This document shows positions 37,001-45,297 of a stretch of 64,000 nt of DNA, piece after piece. Each line of letters begins with the position of its first letter. The first letter of the stretch is position 1. The position numbers and the translations under genes are program-made. Source of the DNA: Sphingobacteriaceae bacterium. GTDB taxonomy: Bacteria > Bacteroidota > Bacteroidia > Sphingobacteriales > Sphingobacteriaceae. The stretch spans positions 1 through 64,000 of the forward strand of contig JAGIAD010000014.1 in assembly GCA_017745075.1 (NCBI GenBank), given 5' to 3'. The notes beneath the pieces were generated by a model. That model was not told the DNA's origin and did no database searches. It saw nothing but the letters and a program-made list of their open reading frames with translations.

Positions 37001-37045
37001 TAAAATTAGCGGAATTAATAAGTATTTTTTCTGCATTGGTTTCAA
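34013..37045 (-). CDS. large exported TPR protein
   Basis: A 1010-aa protein with signal peptide (to about 23, STYAQ) and tetratricopeptide-type helical repeats along nearly its whole length, e.g. YFYVGKTYFNQKNYKKALEW, YKTALANFEKLKGSP and ALVEYNKGDYKTSSKTC. Such solenoids scaffold protein complexes. It is likely periplasmic and, given the 4-base spacing, paired with the following outer-membrane barrel. A box one base off TAnnTTTG lies near the start. Role unknown. Confidence 0.88.
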   Translation of the reverse strand: MKPMQKKYLLIPLILAGGFSTYAQVSAVQNLNKNYQTGLELLEKEKYTAAAQQFKLVELQRYKPSTQTESNAELSLLKENAKFYAAVCALELTNSDAESLFQAFIRDYPLNPNTKLAYFYVGKTYFNQKNYKKALEWFEKTDPSTLSGKQRNEYQFKQGYAYFELKDYDKAEPLFEKVKKEEGDFQESATYYFAYINYLNKEYKTALANFEKLKGSPTYEASYPYYITSMYYLDERYDDVISYALAAIQKTKQQFEPEMLSLVAASYFAKSEFKNAEKYFAEYYAKDKNETKNNLFIYQYGYSLFQNKKYKESVAVLEKLNTDDIYLQNGMHTLGKAFIQLGNKQKAQSAFFRASRLSFDKGIQEEAWLNYAKLSYELEFHQQALEATQGFLKTFPKSRKINEAKTLLGEVLLTTKNYQAAVDILEPIPDKNLEAKEAYQKVTYFRGLEFYNERAFPNALSMFLRSEKFPEDNEINALNTYWKAESMYELRKYGEAVTTFEKFLKMPDADKTGVYNFANYALAYAAFEDEKYSKAANYFEKFLAGNDKDQKTIDDATIRLADSYFVNKNYGDAMANYNKIISRHTASEDYATFQKGMIQGLENQYDAKIATMQNLLKAFPNSNYADDAGFETAYTYFNKGDFDKSKSDLVALIAKYPHSSYVAKALVTIGLVQYNQDQDDAALESFKKVIADYPTSDEAKQAMESIKNIYVDRGDANGFIAYANTTPLGNYSSNEQDNIVFAAVNNLYLKGDANGAFQAVNAYFDKFPKANHEKEAKFIRAESLVKLKRPDEAIPDYEFILNDWTSDYTERSLVSISQLFLNQKKYNEAIVYLKRLETTTDYKSHYSFAINNLLKAYTALNMPDDMLKYAQLTKDSEKASEEEKNSSGLFSGKAYLLKGDTTTAVKEFKNVVAKTKTVAAAEAKYNLALVEYNKGDYKTSSKTCFDLINNMAAYDYWVAKAFILLSDNYVALKDNLQAKSTLLSIIDNYEGKDDIIPTAKEKLEKLNQKK

Positions 37046-37363
37046 ATATGGTTGGTACTAAATTAGAAATAGTATCAAAGCTTATCAACAGAAGTAATTA
37101 ACATCTGTTAATAACACAAATTAACGACAGGATTTTGGGTTTGGTATTAAGGTGTAGACGAATGTGGAAAAGTTGAAGGGTTCATTGGTTCAATTGTCAT
37201 TGGTTATTAGTGGATTTATCGCTTACAATGAAATTGGCTAACAGTTTAACCATATAAATTGGTTAACTGTTTAAACCAGTTAATTGTAACGAAAACCGAC
37301 TTTTGACTAGTGACTTAAGATAGAAGAATCCAGCCGTTAACCGCTCAACACTAACCGCCAAAC
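37046..37363. other. 318-base spacer with short repeats
   Basis: Holds a minisatellite-like stretch at 37180-37211 (GGTTCATTGGTTCAATTGTC then ATTGGTTATTAG), related to arrays near 47815 and 60576, and an imperfect inverted repeat at about 37239-37275 (TAACAGTTTAACCA / TTGGTTAACTGTTTA). No gene seen. Confidence 0.5.
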
Positions 37364-38293
37364 CTATCCCTGGCTTGCTAGTAAATACAGCACTGCCATT
37401 CTTACCGCTACGCCGTTTTCTACCTGTTCCAGAATGATTGATTGTTTGCTGTCGGCAACATCGCTGGTGATCTCCACGCCACGGTTAATCGGACCTGGGT
37501 GCATCACCACGATTTCTTTATCGAGGTTATCCAGGATTTGTTTATTTAAGCCATACATCATGGCATATTCCCTTAACGATGGAAAATATTTAATGTCCTG
37601 GCGCTCTAACTGGATGCGCAGCATATTGGCTACGTCGCACCAGTTTAGTGCTTTGATGAGGTTATGTTCTACTTTTACACCCAGTTGGTGGATATTTTTC
37701 GGAATCAATGTGGTTGGGCCGCATACCATTACCTCGGCACCTAAGCGCTGTAAGCAAAGGATGTTCGAGATGGCTACACGTGAGTGTAAAATATCGCCCA
37801 CAATAACTACTTTTTTACCAGCTACATCGCCAAGTTTCTGGCGGATGGAGAAAGCATCAAGCAAGGCTTGTGTAGGGTGCTCATGTGCACCATCGCCCGC
37901 ATTTACAATCTGTGCCTTTACATGTTTACTTAAAAACTGACCGGCACCTGCATATGGATGACGCATCACCACCATATCAACTTTCATTGATAAGATGTTG
38001 TTTACGGTATCAATCAGGGTTTCGCCTTTGCTTACCGACGAAGATGAGGCAGCAAAATTAACCACATCGGCCGAAAGCCTTTTTTCTGCAAGTTCGAAAG
38101 AAAGTTTGGTGCGGGTAGAATTTTCGAAAAAGATATTGGCAATTGTAATATCACGCAGTGAAGGAACCTTTTTGATAGGCCTGTTAATCACTTCCTTGAA
38201 ATTATCTGCAGTTTCGAAAATCAATTCGATATCATTCCGGTTAATATCTTTAATGCCTAAAAGATGTCGGGTTGATAGTTTTTCTGCTGCCAT
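37364..38293 (-). CDS. pyrB: aspartate carbamoyltransferase catalytic chain
   Basis: Joins carbamoyl phosphate and aspartate, the first committed step of pyrimidine synthesis. The carbamoyl-phosphate loop STRTKLSFE is at residues 59-67. HPTQALLDAF and the GPINRG motif near the end are typical. Length 309 aa is normal. It lies 2 bases after pyrR, which may regulate it. No pyrI regulatory chain is next to it. Confidence 0.96.
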   Translation of the reverse strand: MAAEKLSTRHLLGIKDINRNDIELIFETADNFKEVINRPIKKVPSLRDITIANIFFENSTRTKLSFELAEKRLSADVVNFAASSSSVSKGETLIDTVNNILSMKVDMVVMRHPYAGAGQFLSKHVKAQIVNAGDGAHEHPTQALLDAFSIRQKLGDVAGKKVVIVGDILHSRVAISNILCLQRLGAEVMVCGPTTLIPKNIHQLGVKVEHNLIKALNWCDVANMLRIQLERQDIKYFPSLREYAMMYGLNKQILDNLDKEIVVMHPGPINRGVEITSDVADSKQSIILEQVENGVAVRMAVLYLLASQG

Positions 38294-38295
38294 TT

Positions 38296-38844
38296 TTATT
38301 TATTATTGTCCGATATTAAAATCACTTTATCTTCACGCCCTTCACTCGCCCAGGTTACTTTTACCTGTTGTGAGTTTAAGCTATCTACCTGATGACCAAT
38401 ATAATCAGGTTCTATGGGTAAATGCCTGCTAAACCTGCGGTCTATTAAAACCAAAAGTTCAACTTTCTCCGGCCGGCCGTAAGCGAGTATGGCATCAAGT
38501 GCTGCCCTAATGGTTCTGCCGGTCCAAAGTACATCGTCAATTAAGATTACTTTTTTGCCTTCTATAATAAAATCGATCGAGTTGCTGCTTGCGGTAACCA
38601 ATCCGTCTTTACGGCGGAAATCATCCCTGAAGAAAGTAATATCGAGGTTGCCCTTTAATATTTTCTTGTTTTTAAGGATGGTTTGTAATTCCTGGTGAAT
38701 GCGGTCTGCGAGAAAAATACCCCTGGGCTGGATGCCAATTAAAACGGTATTTGAGAAATCGTCGTGGTTTTCAATTAATTGATGGCAGAGCCTCTTAATT
38801 GTAATCTGAATTTTTTGTCCGTCAAGAAGTGTTTTTTTTTGCAT
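38296..38844 (-). CDS. pyrR: PyrR bifunctional regulator/uracil phosphoribosyltransferase
   Basis: A 182-aa PRT-fold protein with the PRPP motif VILIDDVLWTGRTIRAAL. It binds pyr mRNA in some bacteria and has UPRTase activity. The frame is open to a TTG at 38862, but the ATG at 38844 gives the usual start MQKKTLLDGQKIQ and a -7 box overlaps the TTG, so the ATG is chosen. It is the first gene of pyrR-pyrB. Confidence 0.94.
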   Translation of the reverse strand: MQKKTLLDGQKIQITIKRLCHQLIENHDDFSNTVLIGIQPRGIFLADRIHQELQTILKNKKILKGNLDITFFRDDFRRKDGLVTASSNSIDFIIEGKKVILIDDVLWTGRTIRAALDAILAYGRPEKVELLVLIDRRFSRHLPIEPDYIGHQVDSLNSQQVKVTWASEGREDKVILISDNNK

Positions 38845-38859
38845 TGAAGAAGGATTGGG

Positions 38860-38867
38860 CAAATATA
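38860..38867 (-). promoter_or_regulatory. -7 promoter box of pyrR-pyrB
   Basis: TATATTTG on the minus strand, 15 bases before the ATG at 38844. It overlaps the alternative TTG start and so rules it out if used. Confidence 0.5.
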
Positions 38868-39088
38868 TAAAAATGTTTTAAGCTGAGAAAGTTGAATGCA
38901 GATTGTTTTTAAGGTTTAAAGGCTAAATTGTTCTTTATCAAATATAAAAGCAAAATTAATTTCTTGCGATGCCCTAAGGATAAAGTACAAAAAACAGTAA
39001 AAGCTTATATTGGGAATTTGTTCCCTAAGCTTATATTTTAAGAAAACAATAGCTGTTTTACACTAAAAATGCCCTATTTTTATAGGAT

Positions 39089-39490
39089 ATGACCCGGCAG
39101 CCTGTAATCTTCTTTGATGGTGTTTGTAATCTCTGTAATTCATCTGTTCAGTTTGTGATTGCACACGAGAAAAAAGATCAATTTAAATTTACTCCGCTAC
39201 AAGGTGATTATGCCAGGGAAATGCTGCCAAAATTTAATGTGGATACAGAAAAATTGAATACCATTTTGTTACTGGAAGATGGAAAGCTCTATACCAAATC
39301 TTCTGCAGCACTAAGGATTGCCCGAAAACTTGATGGATTAATTCCGCTTTTGTATGCATTTCTCATCGTTCCCAAGTTTATACGCGACTGGTTTTACGAT
39401 ATGATCGCCAAAAACCGTTACAAATGGTGGGGAAAGCAGGAGAGTTGCTGGCTGCCAACACCCGAATTAAAAAGTAAGTTTTATCCTTAG
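39089..39490 (+). CDS. DCC-family thiol-disulfide oxidoreductase (DUF393)
   Basis: A 133-aa protein with the family-defining FFDGVCNLCNSSVQF start (DxxCxxC, Cys13 and Cys16). DCC proteins have a predicted thioredoxin-like redox fold; their partners are mostly unknown. No signal peptide, so cytoplasmic. It is convergent with the small membrane protein two bases downstream. Confidence 0.9.
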   Translation: MTRQPVIFFDGVCNLCNSSVQFVIAHEKKDQFKFTPLQGDYAREMLPKFNVDTEKLNTILLLEDGKLYTKSSAALRIARKLDGLIPLLYAFLIVPKFIRDWFYDMIAKNRYKWWGKQESCWLPTPELKSKFYP

Positions 39491-39492
39491 TA

Positions 39493-39693
39493 TTATTGTT
39501 TGTTTTTCTTTCCACGAGGCGACCACAACCACAGCGATAATACAATTAATGGAATACAGATACTCAATGAAATGACAATCAGAATCGGACGCTGTTTAAC
39601 CATGTCTGCTTCCTGAGAAATAAAAACATATACTGCCTCTTTGATGGCTAATAAGGTAATGATGGTAGAGAGAACAGCTAATAGTTTACGCAT
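39493..39693 (-). CDS. small membrane protein, two helices
   Basis: A 66-aa protein with helices at about 4-25 (LLAVLSTIITLLAIKEAVYVFI) and about 38-58 (ILIVISLSICIPLIVLSLWLW) and a basic tail RGKKNKQ. No family recognised. Its stop is two bases from that of the convergent DCC gene. Confidence 0.6.
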   Translation of the reverse strand: MRKLLAVLSTIITLLAIKEAVYVFISQEADMVKQRPILIVISLSICIPLIVLSLWLWSPRGKKNKQ

Positions 39694-39796
39694 GGTTTAA
39701 TTTTTAATGCAAAGATTGCATTAATTTTCAAAATAGAACAGTCTTCATCAAGCTTGTCATTAAAAAATGAGGCGGGTTTATTATTAAATTGATCGA

Positions 39797-41461
39797 TCAC
39801 TGTTCTAAATACCTTTTCGAGTAGGTAATGCCCATTAAATCATATCGTTTAAACTGTGTTTTGAGGCGTTTCCGGAAATCAGGATAATTGCGTTTTTCTT
39901 TAGGACTCCACAACACTTCGCTTAAAGCATCCAGTCGGGGAAAAAGCTGGTACTGCACTTTTGCCGGGTTGGTAATGTATTCGCTCCACAAACAGCCCTG
40001 TGCACCCCAAATGTATTGAGCCTGTTCGGCATTTAATTCTGCCGGTATAGGTTCGTAATTGTAAACATCGGCAAGTAATGAGGGTGTACTTGCGGTTAAA
40101 CTATCTTCCTTTACAAACTGACCGTGATTGAAGTACATTTTGTTTTCGGGGGTCATAATGGCTTTATGATTTTGTTTTGCGGCTTCAATACCACCCTTTT
40201 CACCCTGCCAGCTCATGACCACTGCATTTGGTGCCAGGCCTCCCTGTAAAATTTCGTTCCAGCCGATAATGGTTTTGCCCTTGCTGTTCACAAATTTCTC
40301 CATCCTCCGGATAAAATAACTTTGCAGTTCACTCTCGGTTTTTAAGCCATTGGCTTTCATGATCTGTTGAGAAACCGCCGATTGTTTCCACCACACTTTA
40401 GAAGCCTCATCGCCACCTATGTGAATATAAGGAGAAGGGAATAAGTCCATTACTTCTGTTAATACATTCTCTAAAAACTTAAAAGTAGTATCAGAAGCCT
40501 GCAATACATTGTTGTATTTGTTCATCATGCCCCAGGTTTCGGCAACCGTGTACTTTTTGTTGGGTTCGGTGCCTAATTCCGGATAGGCGGCCAGCAGAGC
40601 CATGCTGTGCGCAGGCATTTCAATTTCGGGGATAATGGTAATATAGCGCTTAGCGGCATAATCAACCACTTCTTTAATCTGCTCCTGTGTGTAAAAACCA
40701 CCATGGCGGAGGCCATCGGTTTTAATTACGGCATCTTTCGGCGTAATTTTAATTTCATTTGGCAACACCTGGTACTTAATGTTTTCATTGCCTTTTCCGG
40801 GCCATAAACCAATGATGCTGCCATTGCGCCAGGCACCGATTTCGGTTAGCCTGGGGTATTTTTTGATTTCGATCCGCCAGCCATGGTCATCAGTTAAATG
40901 CCAGTGGAAATAATTCATTTTATGCAGGGCCAGATAATCGATATATTGTTTAATAAAAGCCACATCAAAAAAATGACGACTTACATCGAGGTGCATGCCG
41001 CGGTAATCGAAGCGGGGATAATCTATAATTGTTATTGCAGGAACTGTTAGCTGATTATTTAAGCCTGTAGGAAGCAATTGGATAGCTGACTGGATACCAT
41101 AAAATACTCCTGCAGCTGATGTGCCGGTGATTATGATATTCCTATCTGAAGCAATCAGGTTATAAGCATCTTCAAATTCACTAACCCTGGTGTTTGAAAT
41201 AAGTGCGATAAAATTTTTGTTCGGTGTAACCTTAGTGATATTGAGTTTCAGGTTGAAGTATTTTTGAAGATAATTACTTAGGAAATTTGCGGTTGGAGCC
41301 AAGGTAGAATCTATTACAACGATCTGTGTTTTCGAATCAATGACGAAAGGTTTTTTGCCAACCTCTGTTTGCTGATAAGCAGGTTGCGGTATAATATTGA
41401 TTTCCTGTGCCGAGATCTTGAACGAAATAAGGATTAAAAACAAAAAGACAATTTTTCTCAT
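39797..41461 (-). CDS. beta-N-acetylhexosaminidase, GH20
   Basis: A 554-aa exported exo-enzyme removing terminal GlcNAc or GalNAc. Signal peptide to about 19 (ISAQ). GH20b-like N-domain to about 145, then the catalytic barrel: YRGMHLDVSRHFF, KMNYFHWHLTDDHGWR, and the catalytic pair D351-E352 in HIGGDEASKVWW, with EILQGGLAPNAVVMSWQG later. It lies about 20 kb from the endoglycosidase locus but would suit the same GlcNAc-containing glycans or recycled peptidoglycan or chitin fragments. Confidence 0.95.
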   Translation of the reverse strand: MRKIVFLFLILISFKISAQEINIIPQPAYQQTEVGKKPFVIDSKTQIVVIDSTLAPTANFLSNYLQKYFNLKLNITKVTPNKNFIALISNTRVSEFEDAYNLIASDRNIIITGTSAAGVFYGIQSAIQLLPTGLNNQLTVPAITIIDYPRFDYRGMHLDVSRHFFDVAFIKQYIDYLALHKMNYFHWHLTDDHGWRIEIKKYPRLTEIGAWRNGSIIGLWPGKGNENIKYQVLPNEIKITPKDAVIKTDGLRHGGFYTQEQIKEVVDYAAKRYITIIPEIEMPAHSMALLAAYPELGTEPNKKYTVAETWGMMNKYNNVLQASDTTFKFLENVLTEVMDLFPSPYIHIGGDEASKVWWKQSAVSQQIMKANGLKTESELQSYFIRRMEKFVNSKGKTIIGWNEILQGGLAPNAVVMSWQGEKGGIEAAKQNHKAIMTPENKMYFNHGQFVKEDSLTASTPSLLADVYNYEPIPAELNAEQAQYIWGAQGCLWSEYITNPAKVQYQLFPRLDALSEVLWSPKEKRNYPDFRKRLKTQFKRYDLMGITYSKRYLEQ

Positions 41462-41486
41462 GCTGAAAAGGCTTGGTTACGCTTTT

Positions 41487-41494
41487 CAAAAGTA
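41487..41494 (-). promoter_or_regulatory. -7 promoter box of the GH20 gene
   Basis: TACTTTTG on the minus strand, 25 bases before the ATG. Confidence 0.45.
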
Positions 41495-41544
41495 GTGATT
41501 ATTGGCGGATGAAGGGAAAGGGATGGTAGAACGAATTACTTATG

Positions 41545-41632
41545 TTACATAAACCCGATAGGATGGATGCCGTTTTTCACGGCAGGAAGGATAGCGGGGC
41601 TGTATTTACCGATAAGCAGTTGCTTTCGTTTT
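41545..41632 (-). repeat. REP-like hairpin repeat, copy 3
   Basis: On the minus strand: GCAACTGCTTATCGGTAAAT, ACAGCCCCGCTATCCTTCC, a stem TGCCGT-loop-ACGGCA, then TCCATCCTATCGGG and TTTATGTAA. It matches copy 2 in both flanks while the inner stem has changed in a pair-preserving way. It lies in the gene-free spacer 41462-41861, which otherwise holds only the GH20 promoter and the rpsA terminator. Confidence 0.65.
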
Positions 41633-41813
41633 CTAATTATATTTGACCATATAAGGAATCTAAGAAAATATAAGTTTCTTTCTTGCTCTTAATTGCACTA
41701 AATGAGATTGCTTCGGCTTCCTTAAACCCAGCCTCGCAATTGACGATCTGTGAGACTGAAATTCCGTGAACTTCGTGTTTCCGTGGCTACATATCAAAAA
41801 AAGCACACAAAAA

Positions 41814-41841
41814 AATCCCGATAACTTTCGCTATCGGGATT
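41814..41841 (-). terminator. terminator of rpsA
   Basis: AATCCCGATA / TATCGGGATT stem, 8-base loop, followed by seven U on the minus transcript; 20 bases after the rpsA stop. Confidence 0.9.
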
Positions 41842-41861
41842 CATATTTCAGTTAAAAAGAA

Positions 41862-43796
41862 CTAGCCTTTTTTAGCTTTGCTTTCTTCGCCTTCTAATTG
41901 CGATTTCAATTGAGCCAATACGTCTAAGTCTCCTAAAGTAGATTTCTCTACAGAATCTTTAACTTTTTTAACCGCAGTTACAGCAGCTTTAGCTTCTTTT
42001 TTCTTAGTTGCTCTTTCTTCTGCAACAGCTTCAGCTTTAACCTCTTCCCAGATACGGGCGTGAGATACTACAATGCGTTTTGCTTCTTTGTTGAACTCAA
42101 TGATTTTGAAGTCATTGGTTTCTTCAGCTTTAACTGAAGTACCATCTTCTTTAACCATGTGTTTAGTTGGTACGAAACCTTCTACACCATAAGGTAAAGC
42201 AATAACAGCACCTTTATCAGTTACTTTAACAACAGTACCCTGGTGAACCGAATCTAAAGTGAAGATTGTTTCGAAAGTATCCCAAGGGTTTTCTTCTAAT
42301 TGTTTGTGACCTAAGCTTAATTTGCGGTTATCAACGTCTAATTCTAAAACAACTACGTCTAATACATCACCAACTTTAGTGAATTCGTTAGGGTGGTTTA
42401 CTTTTTTAGACCATGATAAGTCAGAGATGTGGATTAAACCATCAATACCTTCTTCGATTTCAACAAATACACCGAAGTTAGTCATGTTTTTAACCGTTGC
42501 TTTGTGCTTGCTTCCAACAGGGAATTTAGCAGCAACTTCTTGCCATGGATCGTTAGATAATTGTTTAATACCTAAGCTCATTTTGCGCTCGTCTCTGTCT
42601 AAAGTTAAAACTTCAGCTTCGATCTCATCGCCAACTTTTAAGAACTCTTGTGGGTTTCTTAAGTTTTGCGACCAGCTCATTTCAGAAACGTGGATTAAAC
42701 CTTCAACACCAGGGATGATTTCTAAGAAAGCACCGTAATCTGCTACAGTTACGATTTTTCCTTTTACTTTAGAACCAACTTGAATGTCGGCATTTAAGTT
42801 TTCCCAAGGGTGTGGAGTTAATTGTTTCAAGCCTAAAGCGATACGTTTTTTCTCATCATCGAAATCTAAAACAACCACGTTGATTTTTTCATCTAATGAT
42901 AATACTTCTTTCGGATGCTCTATGCGGCCCCAAGAAATATCAGTAATGTGAAGTAAACCATCAACACCACCTAAATCGATGAACACACCGAAATCAGTAA
43001 TGTTTTTAACGGTACCTTCTAATACCTGACCTTTTTCTAATTTAGAAACGATTTCTACTTTTTGTGATTCTAAATCGTCTTCAATTAACACTTTGTGAGA
43101 AACTACAACGTTTTTAAACTCGTGGTTAATTTTAACAACTTTGAATTCCATTGTTTTACCCACGTATACATCGTAATCGCGGATAGGTTTAATATCAATT
43201 TGAGATCCTGGTAAGAAAGCCTCAACGCCCATGATATCAACAATTAAACCACCTTTAGTACGGCTCTTAACGAAACCGTTGATGATTCTATCGTTCTCAA
43301 GAGCCTCGTTAATTGCTTCCCATGATCTTTGGGTTTTAGCTCTTTTGCGTGAAAGGATCAATTGTCCGTTAGCATCTTCTGGTGCTTCAACGAATACGTC
43401 AACTGAATCGCCGATTTTTAGATCTGGTGTATCACGGAACTCAGAAGTAGAAACTAAACCGTCTGATTTGAAACCTACGTTTAATACTACATCTTTATTG
43501 TTGATTGAAACAACAATACCACTGATGATTTCACCTTTAGTGATCTGGTTGAATGTTCCGGCATACATATCTTCAAACTTTTTACGGTCTGCCTCATTGT
43601 AGTTACCAAAAACTTTTTCATCTGCATCCCAGTCGAAATCTTCGCTTGGTGTTGCTAATGATGATTTGATCGATTCGATCGAAACTGAATCAGCTTCTGA
43701 TTCAATAGTTTCTTTTTCAGTCAGGCGTCCGCCTTCTCCCTGAAGCTCAGCTGTTTTTGCTGCTAATTCTTTTTCTGCTACTTGTTTTTTAGCCAT
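41862..43796 (-). CDS. rpsA: 30S ribosomal protein S1
   Basis: A 644-aa protein with six S1 (OB-fold) repeats beginning near GEIISGIVVSINNKDVVLNV, IINGFVKSRTKGGLIVDIMG, LEGTVKNITDFGVFIDLGGV, VKGKIVTVADYGAFLEI, HKATVKNMTNFGVFVEI and HQGTVVKVTDKGAVIAL. An extended acidic N-terminus and Lys/Ala-rich C-terminus flank them. It binds mRNA and helps initiation, which matters in Bacteroidota, where Shine-Dalgarno use is weak. Codon use is strongly biased (gaa, aaa, gtt, act), as for a highly expressed gene. Unusually here, its own leader has an AAGGAG-like sequence 9 bases before the ATG. Confidence 0.97.
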   Translation of the reverse strand: MAKKQVAEKELAAKTAELQGEGGRLTEKETIESEADSVSIESIKSSLATPSEDFDWDADEKVFGNYNEADRKKFEDMYAGTFNQITKGEIISGIVVSINNKDVVLNVGFKSDGLVSTSEFRDTPDLKIGDSVDVFVEAPEDANGQLILSRKRAKTQRSWEAINEALENDRIINGFVKSRTKGGLIVDIMGVEAFLPGSQIDIKPIRDYDVYVGKTMEFKVVKINHEFKNVVVSHKVLIEDDLESQKVEIVSKLEKGQVLEGTVKNITDFGVFIDLGGVDGLLHITDISWGRIEHPKEVLSLDEKINVVVLDFDDEKKRIALGLKQLTPHPWENLNADIQVGSKVKGKIVTVADYGAFLEIIPGVEGLIHVSEMSWSQNLRNPQEFLKVGDEIEAEVLTLDRDERKMSLGIKQLSNDPWQEVAAKFPVGSKHKATVKNMTNFGVFVEIEEGIDGLIHISDLSWSKKVNHPNEFTKVGDVLDVVVLELDVDNRKLSLGHKQLEENPWDTFETIFTLDSVHQGTVVKVTDKGAVIALPYGVEGFVPTKHMVKEDGTSVKAEETNDFKIIEFNKEAKRIVVSHARIWEEVKAEAVAEERATKKKEAKAAVTAVKKVKDSVEKSTLGDLDVLAQLKSQLEGEESKAKKG

Positions 43797-43804
43797 TAAT
43801 TAAT

Positions 43805-43841
43805 TGTCTCCTTTTTTCCCTGTTTAGGGACTGCAAAGGTA
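43805..43841 (-). promoter_or_regulatory. rpsA promoter box, leader hairpin and SD-like site
   Basis: On the minus strand: TACCTTTG (43834-43841), then TCCCTAAACAGGGA, a small 5-bp hairpin (43817-43830), then AAAAAAGGAGACAATTAATTA before the ATG at 43796. The AAGGAG run is a rare clear SD in this window. Autoregulation of S1 at this leader is possible but not shown. Confidence 0.5.
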
Positions 43842-44009
43842 AAACTTTTTTTAATTATAGAAAAGATTTTTTTAATAAATCTTGCTGATTTTTAGCACAT
43901 TAAGATTTTCCAGTTCATCATGCTGAATTTATTTCAGCATCTCAATCATAGAATTTTCAAATTATTAACATGGGTTTTCTTAATTATTTGAAAATGAGCG
44001 CCCTGTATT

Positions 44010-44085
44010 TCATCGGGAGAGGCAGCCCTGCTATCGCTTATAGTCCTCGCTGCACTCCGGGCTATTCCGCTCTATCAGGTTTAAA
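44010..44085 (+). repeat. REP-like hairpin repeat, copy 4 (diverged)
   Basis: Reads AGCCCTGCTATCGCTTATAG, TCCTCGCTGCACTCCGGGCT, ATTCCGCTCTATCAGG. It follows the pattern of copy 1, with AGCCC / GGGCT as the pairing arms. It lies in the spacer between rpsA and the SH3b gene, followed at 44136-44154 by a short hairpin TTCTGAA-GCAAG-TTCAGAA and ATGACG. Confidence 0.45.
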
Positions 44086-44167
44086 AACAAGGGACTGTGC
44101 ATAATTTCAATTAGTCTCATACCTTTTAAAAAAGGTTCTGAAGCAAGTTCAGAATGACGATGTACTT

Positions 44168-45151
44168 CTATCGTTTCGTAAACGTCCCCCTCGTAAAGCC
44201 TTCACCAATTAAGGTTTGTTCATCTCTGATCAACAGCATAATGGTGTTTTGCTGGTTGTATAATTTAATCATATCTCCATCAATCACATATTTGGAGGTG
44301 AAAACAGAATCGTTATAGGCATCACTCACTGTAACCGAATCTTTAGATTTAAAATTGAAGGTCTTGTACTGTACATCTTCACTGCTGCTGAAAGTACCTG
44401 TAACAACTTTTTCAGCTATGAACGTGATGTAACAAAGATAACCTACTACTAAAATCACAATTACCGAGAAACTGATAATTAATTTGTTACCACTGGCATA
44501 TTTAAATGAAAAATATAGGATAGTGAATAAAATTAATGCTACAACGGCAATAAAAATAATACCAGAATAGTTTTTGCTGCTTTGAGGTATTGATGCGGCT
44601 ATGGTGCTTTTCGGTGCTGCAGGTTTAACCGGCGATACCCTTACAAGGAATTCTTTGCTTACCCAGCCTTCGCCATTGGTTACCTTAATTCTAAAGAAAG
44701 TGGTGTTCGATGAATCGATTACAGCCACATTTTCGTTTTTAGGCAGGTAACCCACAATTTTGCTATTGGCATCAGCCTTTTCGCGTACCCGTAAATCATC
44801 GGCAGTTACCCGGTACATATCTTCGCTACCCTGTGTTGCTGGTGTTGGTGTATTGGGGGTTGCGGTATTGGCTGCAGGTGTGGCGGCTTTAGCTGCGGGG
44901 GCAGTTTTCTCTAAAAAATCTTTGCTTACCCAACCTTCTCCGTTCTTAAATTTTACTTTATAAAATTTGGCATCGCTTGCGTCTAAAACAGCCACATTTT
45001 CGTTTTGTGGAATAAAACCAATAATCTTGCTTTTAGAATCTCTTGCTTCCCTTACACGTAGTTTATCCGCTTTAACACGGTACATGTCTTGCGCATTAAT
45101 GCTTGTCGAAAAGATGGTGAGGGCAAAAAATAAGAATAGGATTCTAGTCAT
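44168..45151 (-). CDS. tandem SH3b-domain membrane protein
   Basis: A 327-aa protein with signal peptide (to about 20, INAQ) and two bacterial SH3 domains, at about 22-85 and 110-172, clearly duplicated: MYRVKADKLRVREARDSKSK versus MYRVTADDLRVREKADANSK, each closing with NGEGWVSK. Then come two membrane helices (about 197-215 and 222-245) and a C-terminal domain after them. SH3b domains usually bind peptidoglycan, so the protein may sit at the inner membrane facing the wall. The C-terminal domain is not recognised. Confidence 0.8.
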   Translation of the reverse strand: MTRILFLFFALTIFSTSINAQDMYRVKADKLRVREARDSKSKIIGFIPQNENVAVLDASDAKFYKVKFKNGEGWVSKDFLEKTAPAAKAATPAANTATPNTPTPATQGSEDMYRVTADDLRVREKADANSKIVGYLPKNENVAVIDSSNTTFFRIKVTNGEGWVSKEFLVRVSPVKPAAPKSTIAASIPQSSKNYSGIIFIAVVALILFTILYFSFKYASGNKLIISFSVIVILVVGYLCYITFIAEKVVTGTFSSSEDVQYKTFNFKSKDSVTVSDAYNDSVFTSKYVIDGDMIKLYNQQNTIMLLIRDEQTLIGEGFTRGTFTKR

Positions 45152-45297
45152 GTTGTTTTTCTTGTAGATGATTTAACAGAGCGTTAAGTCAGTCCATTGC
45201 TGGGTATAATGCCAAAAATAGAAATTCTTTTAGTAATGGCTGAGAAGATGGGAAAAGATTTTTGCACAATCGGATCCCAAAGTATTGTTGGGCCGTT

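Noticed and set aside
42322-42738. 138-codon open frame antisense to rpsA
   Set aside because: A shadow of the strongly biased rpsA codons; its repeats mirror the S1 domain repeats on the other strand.
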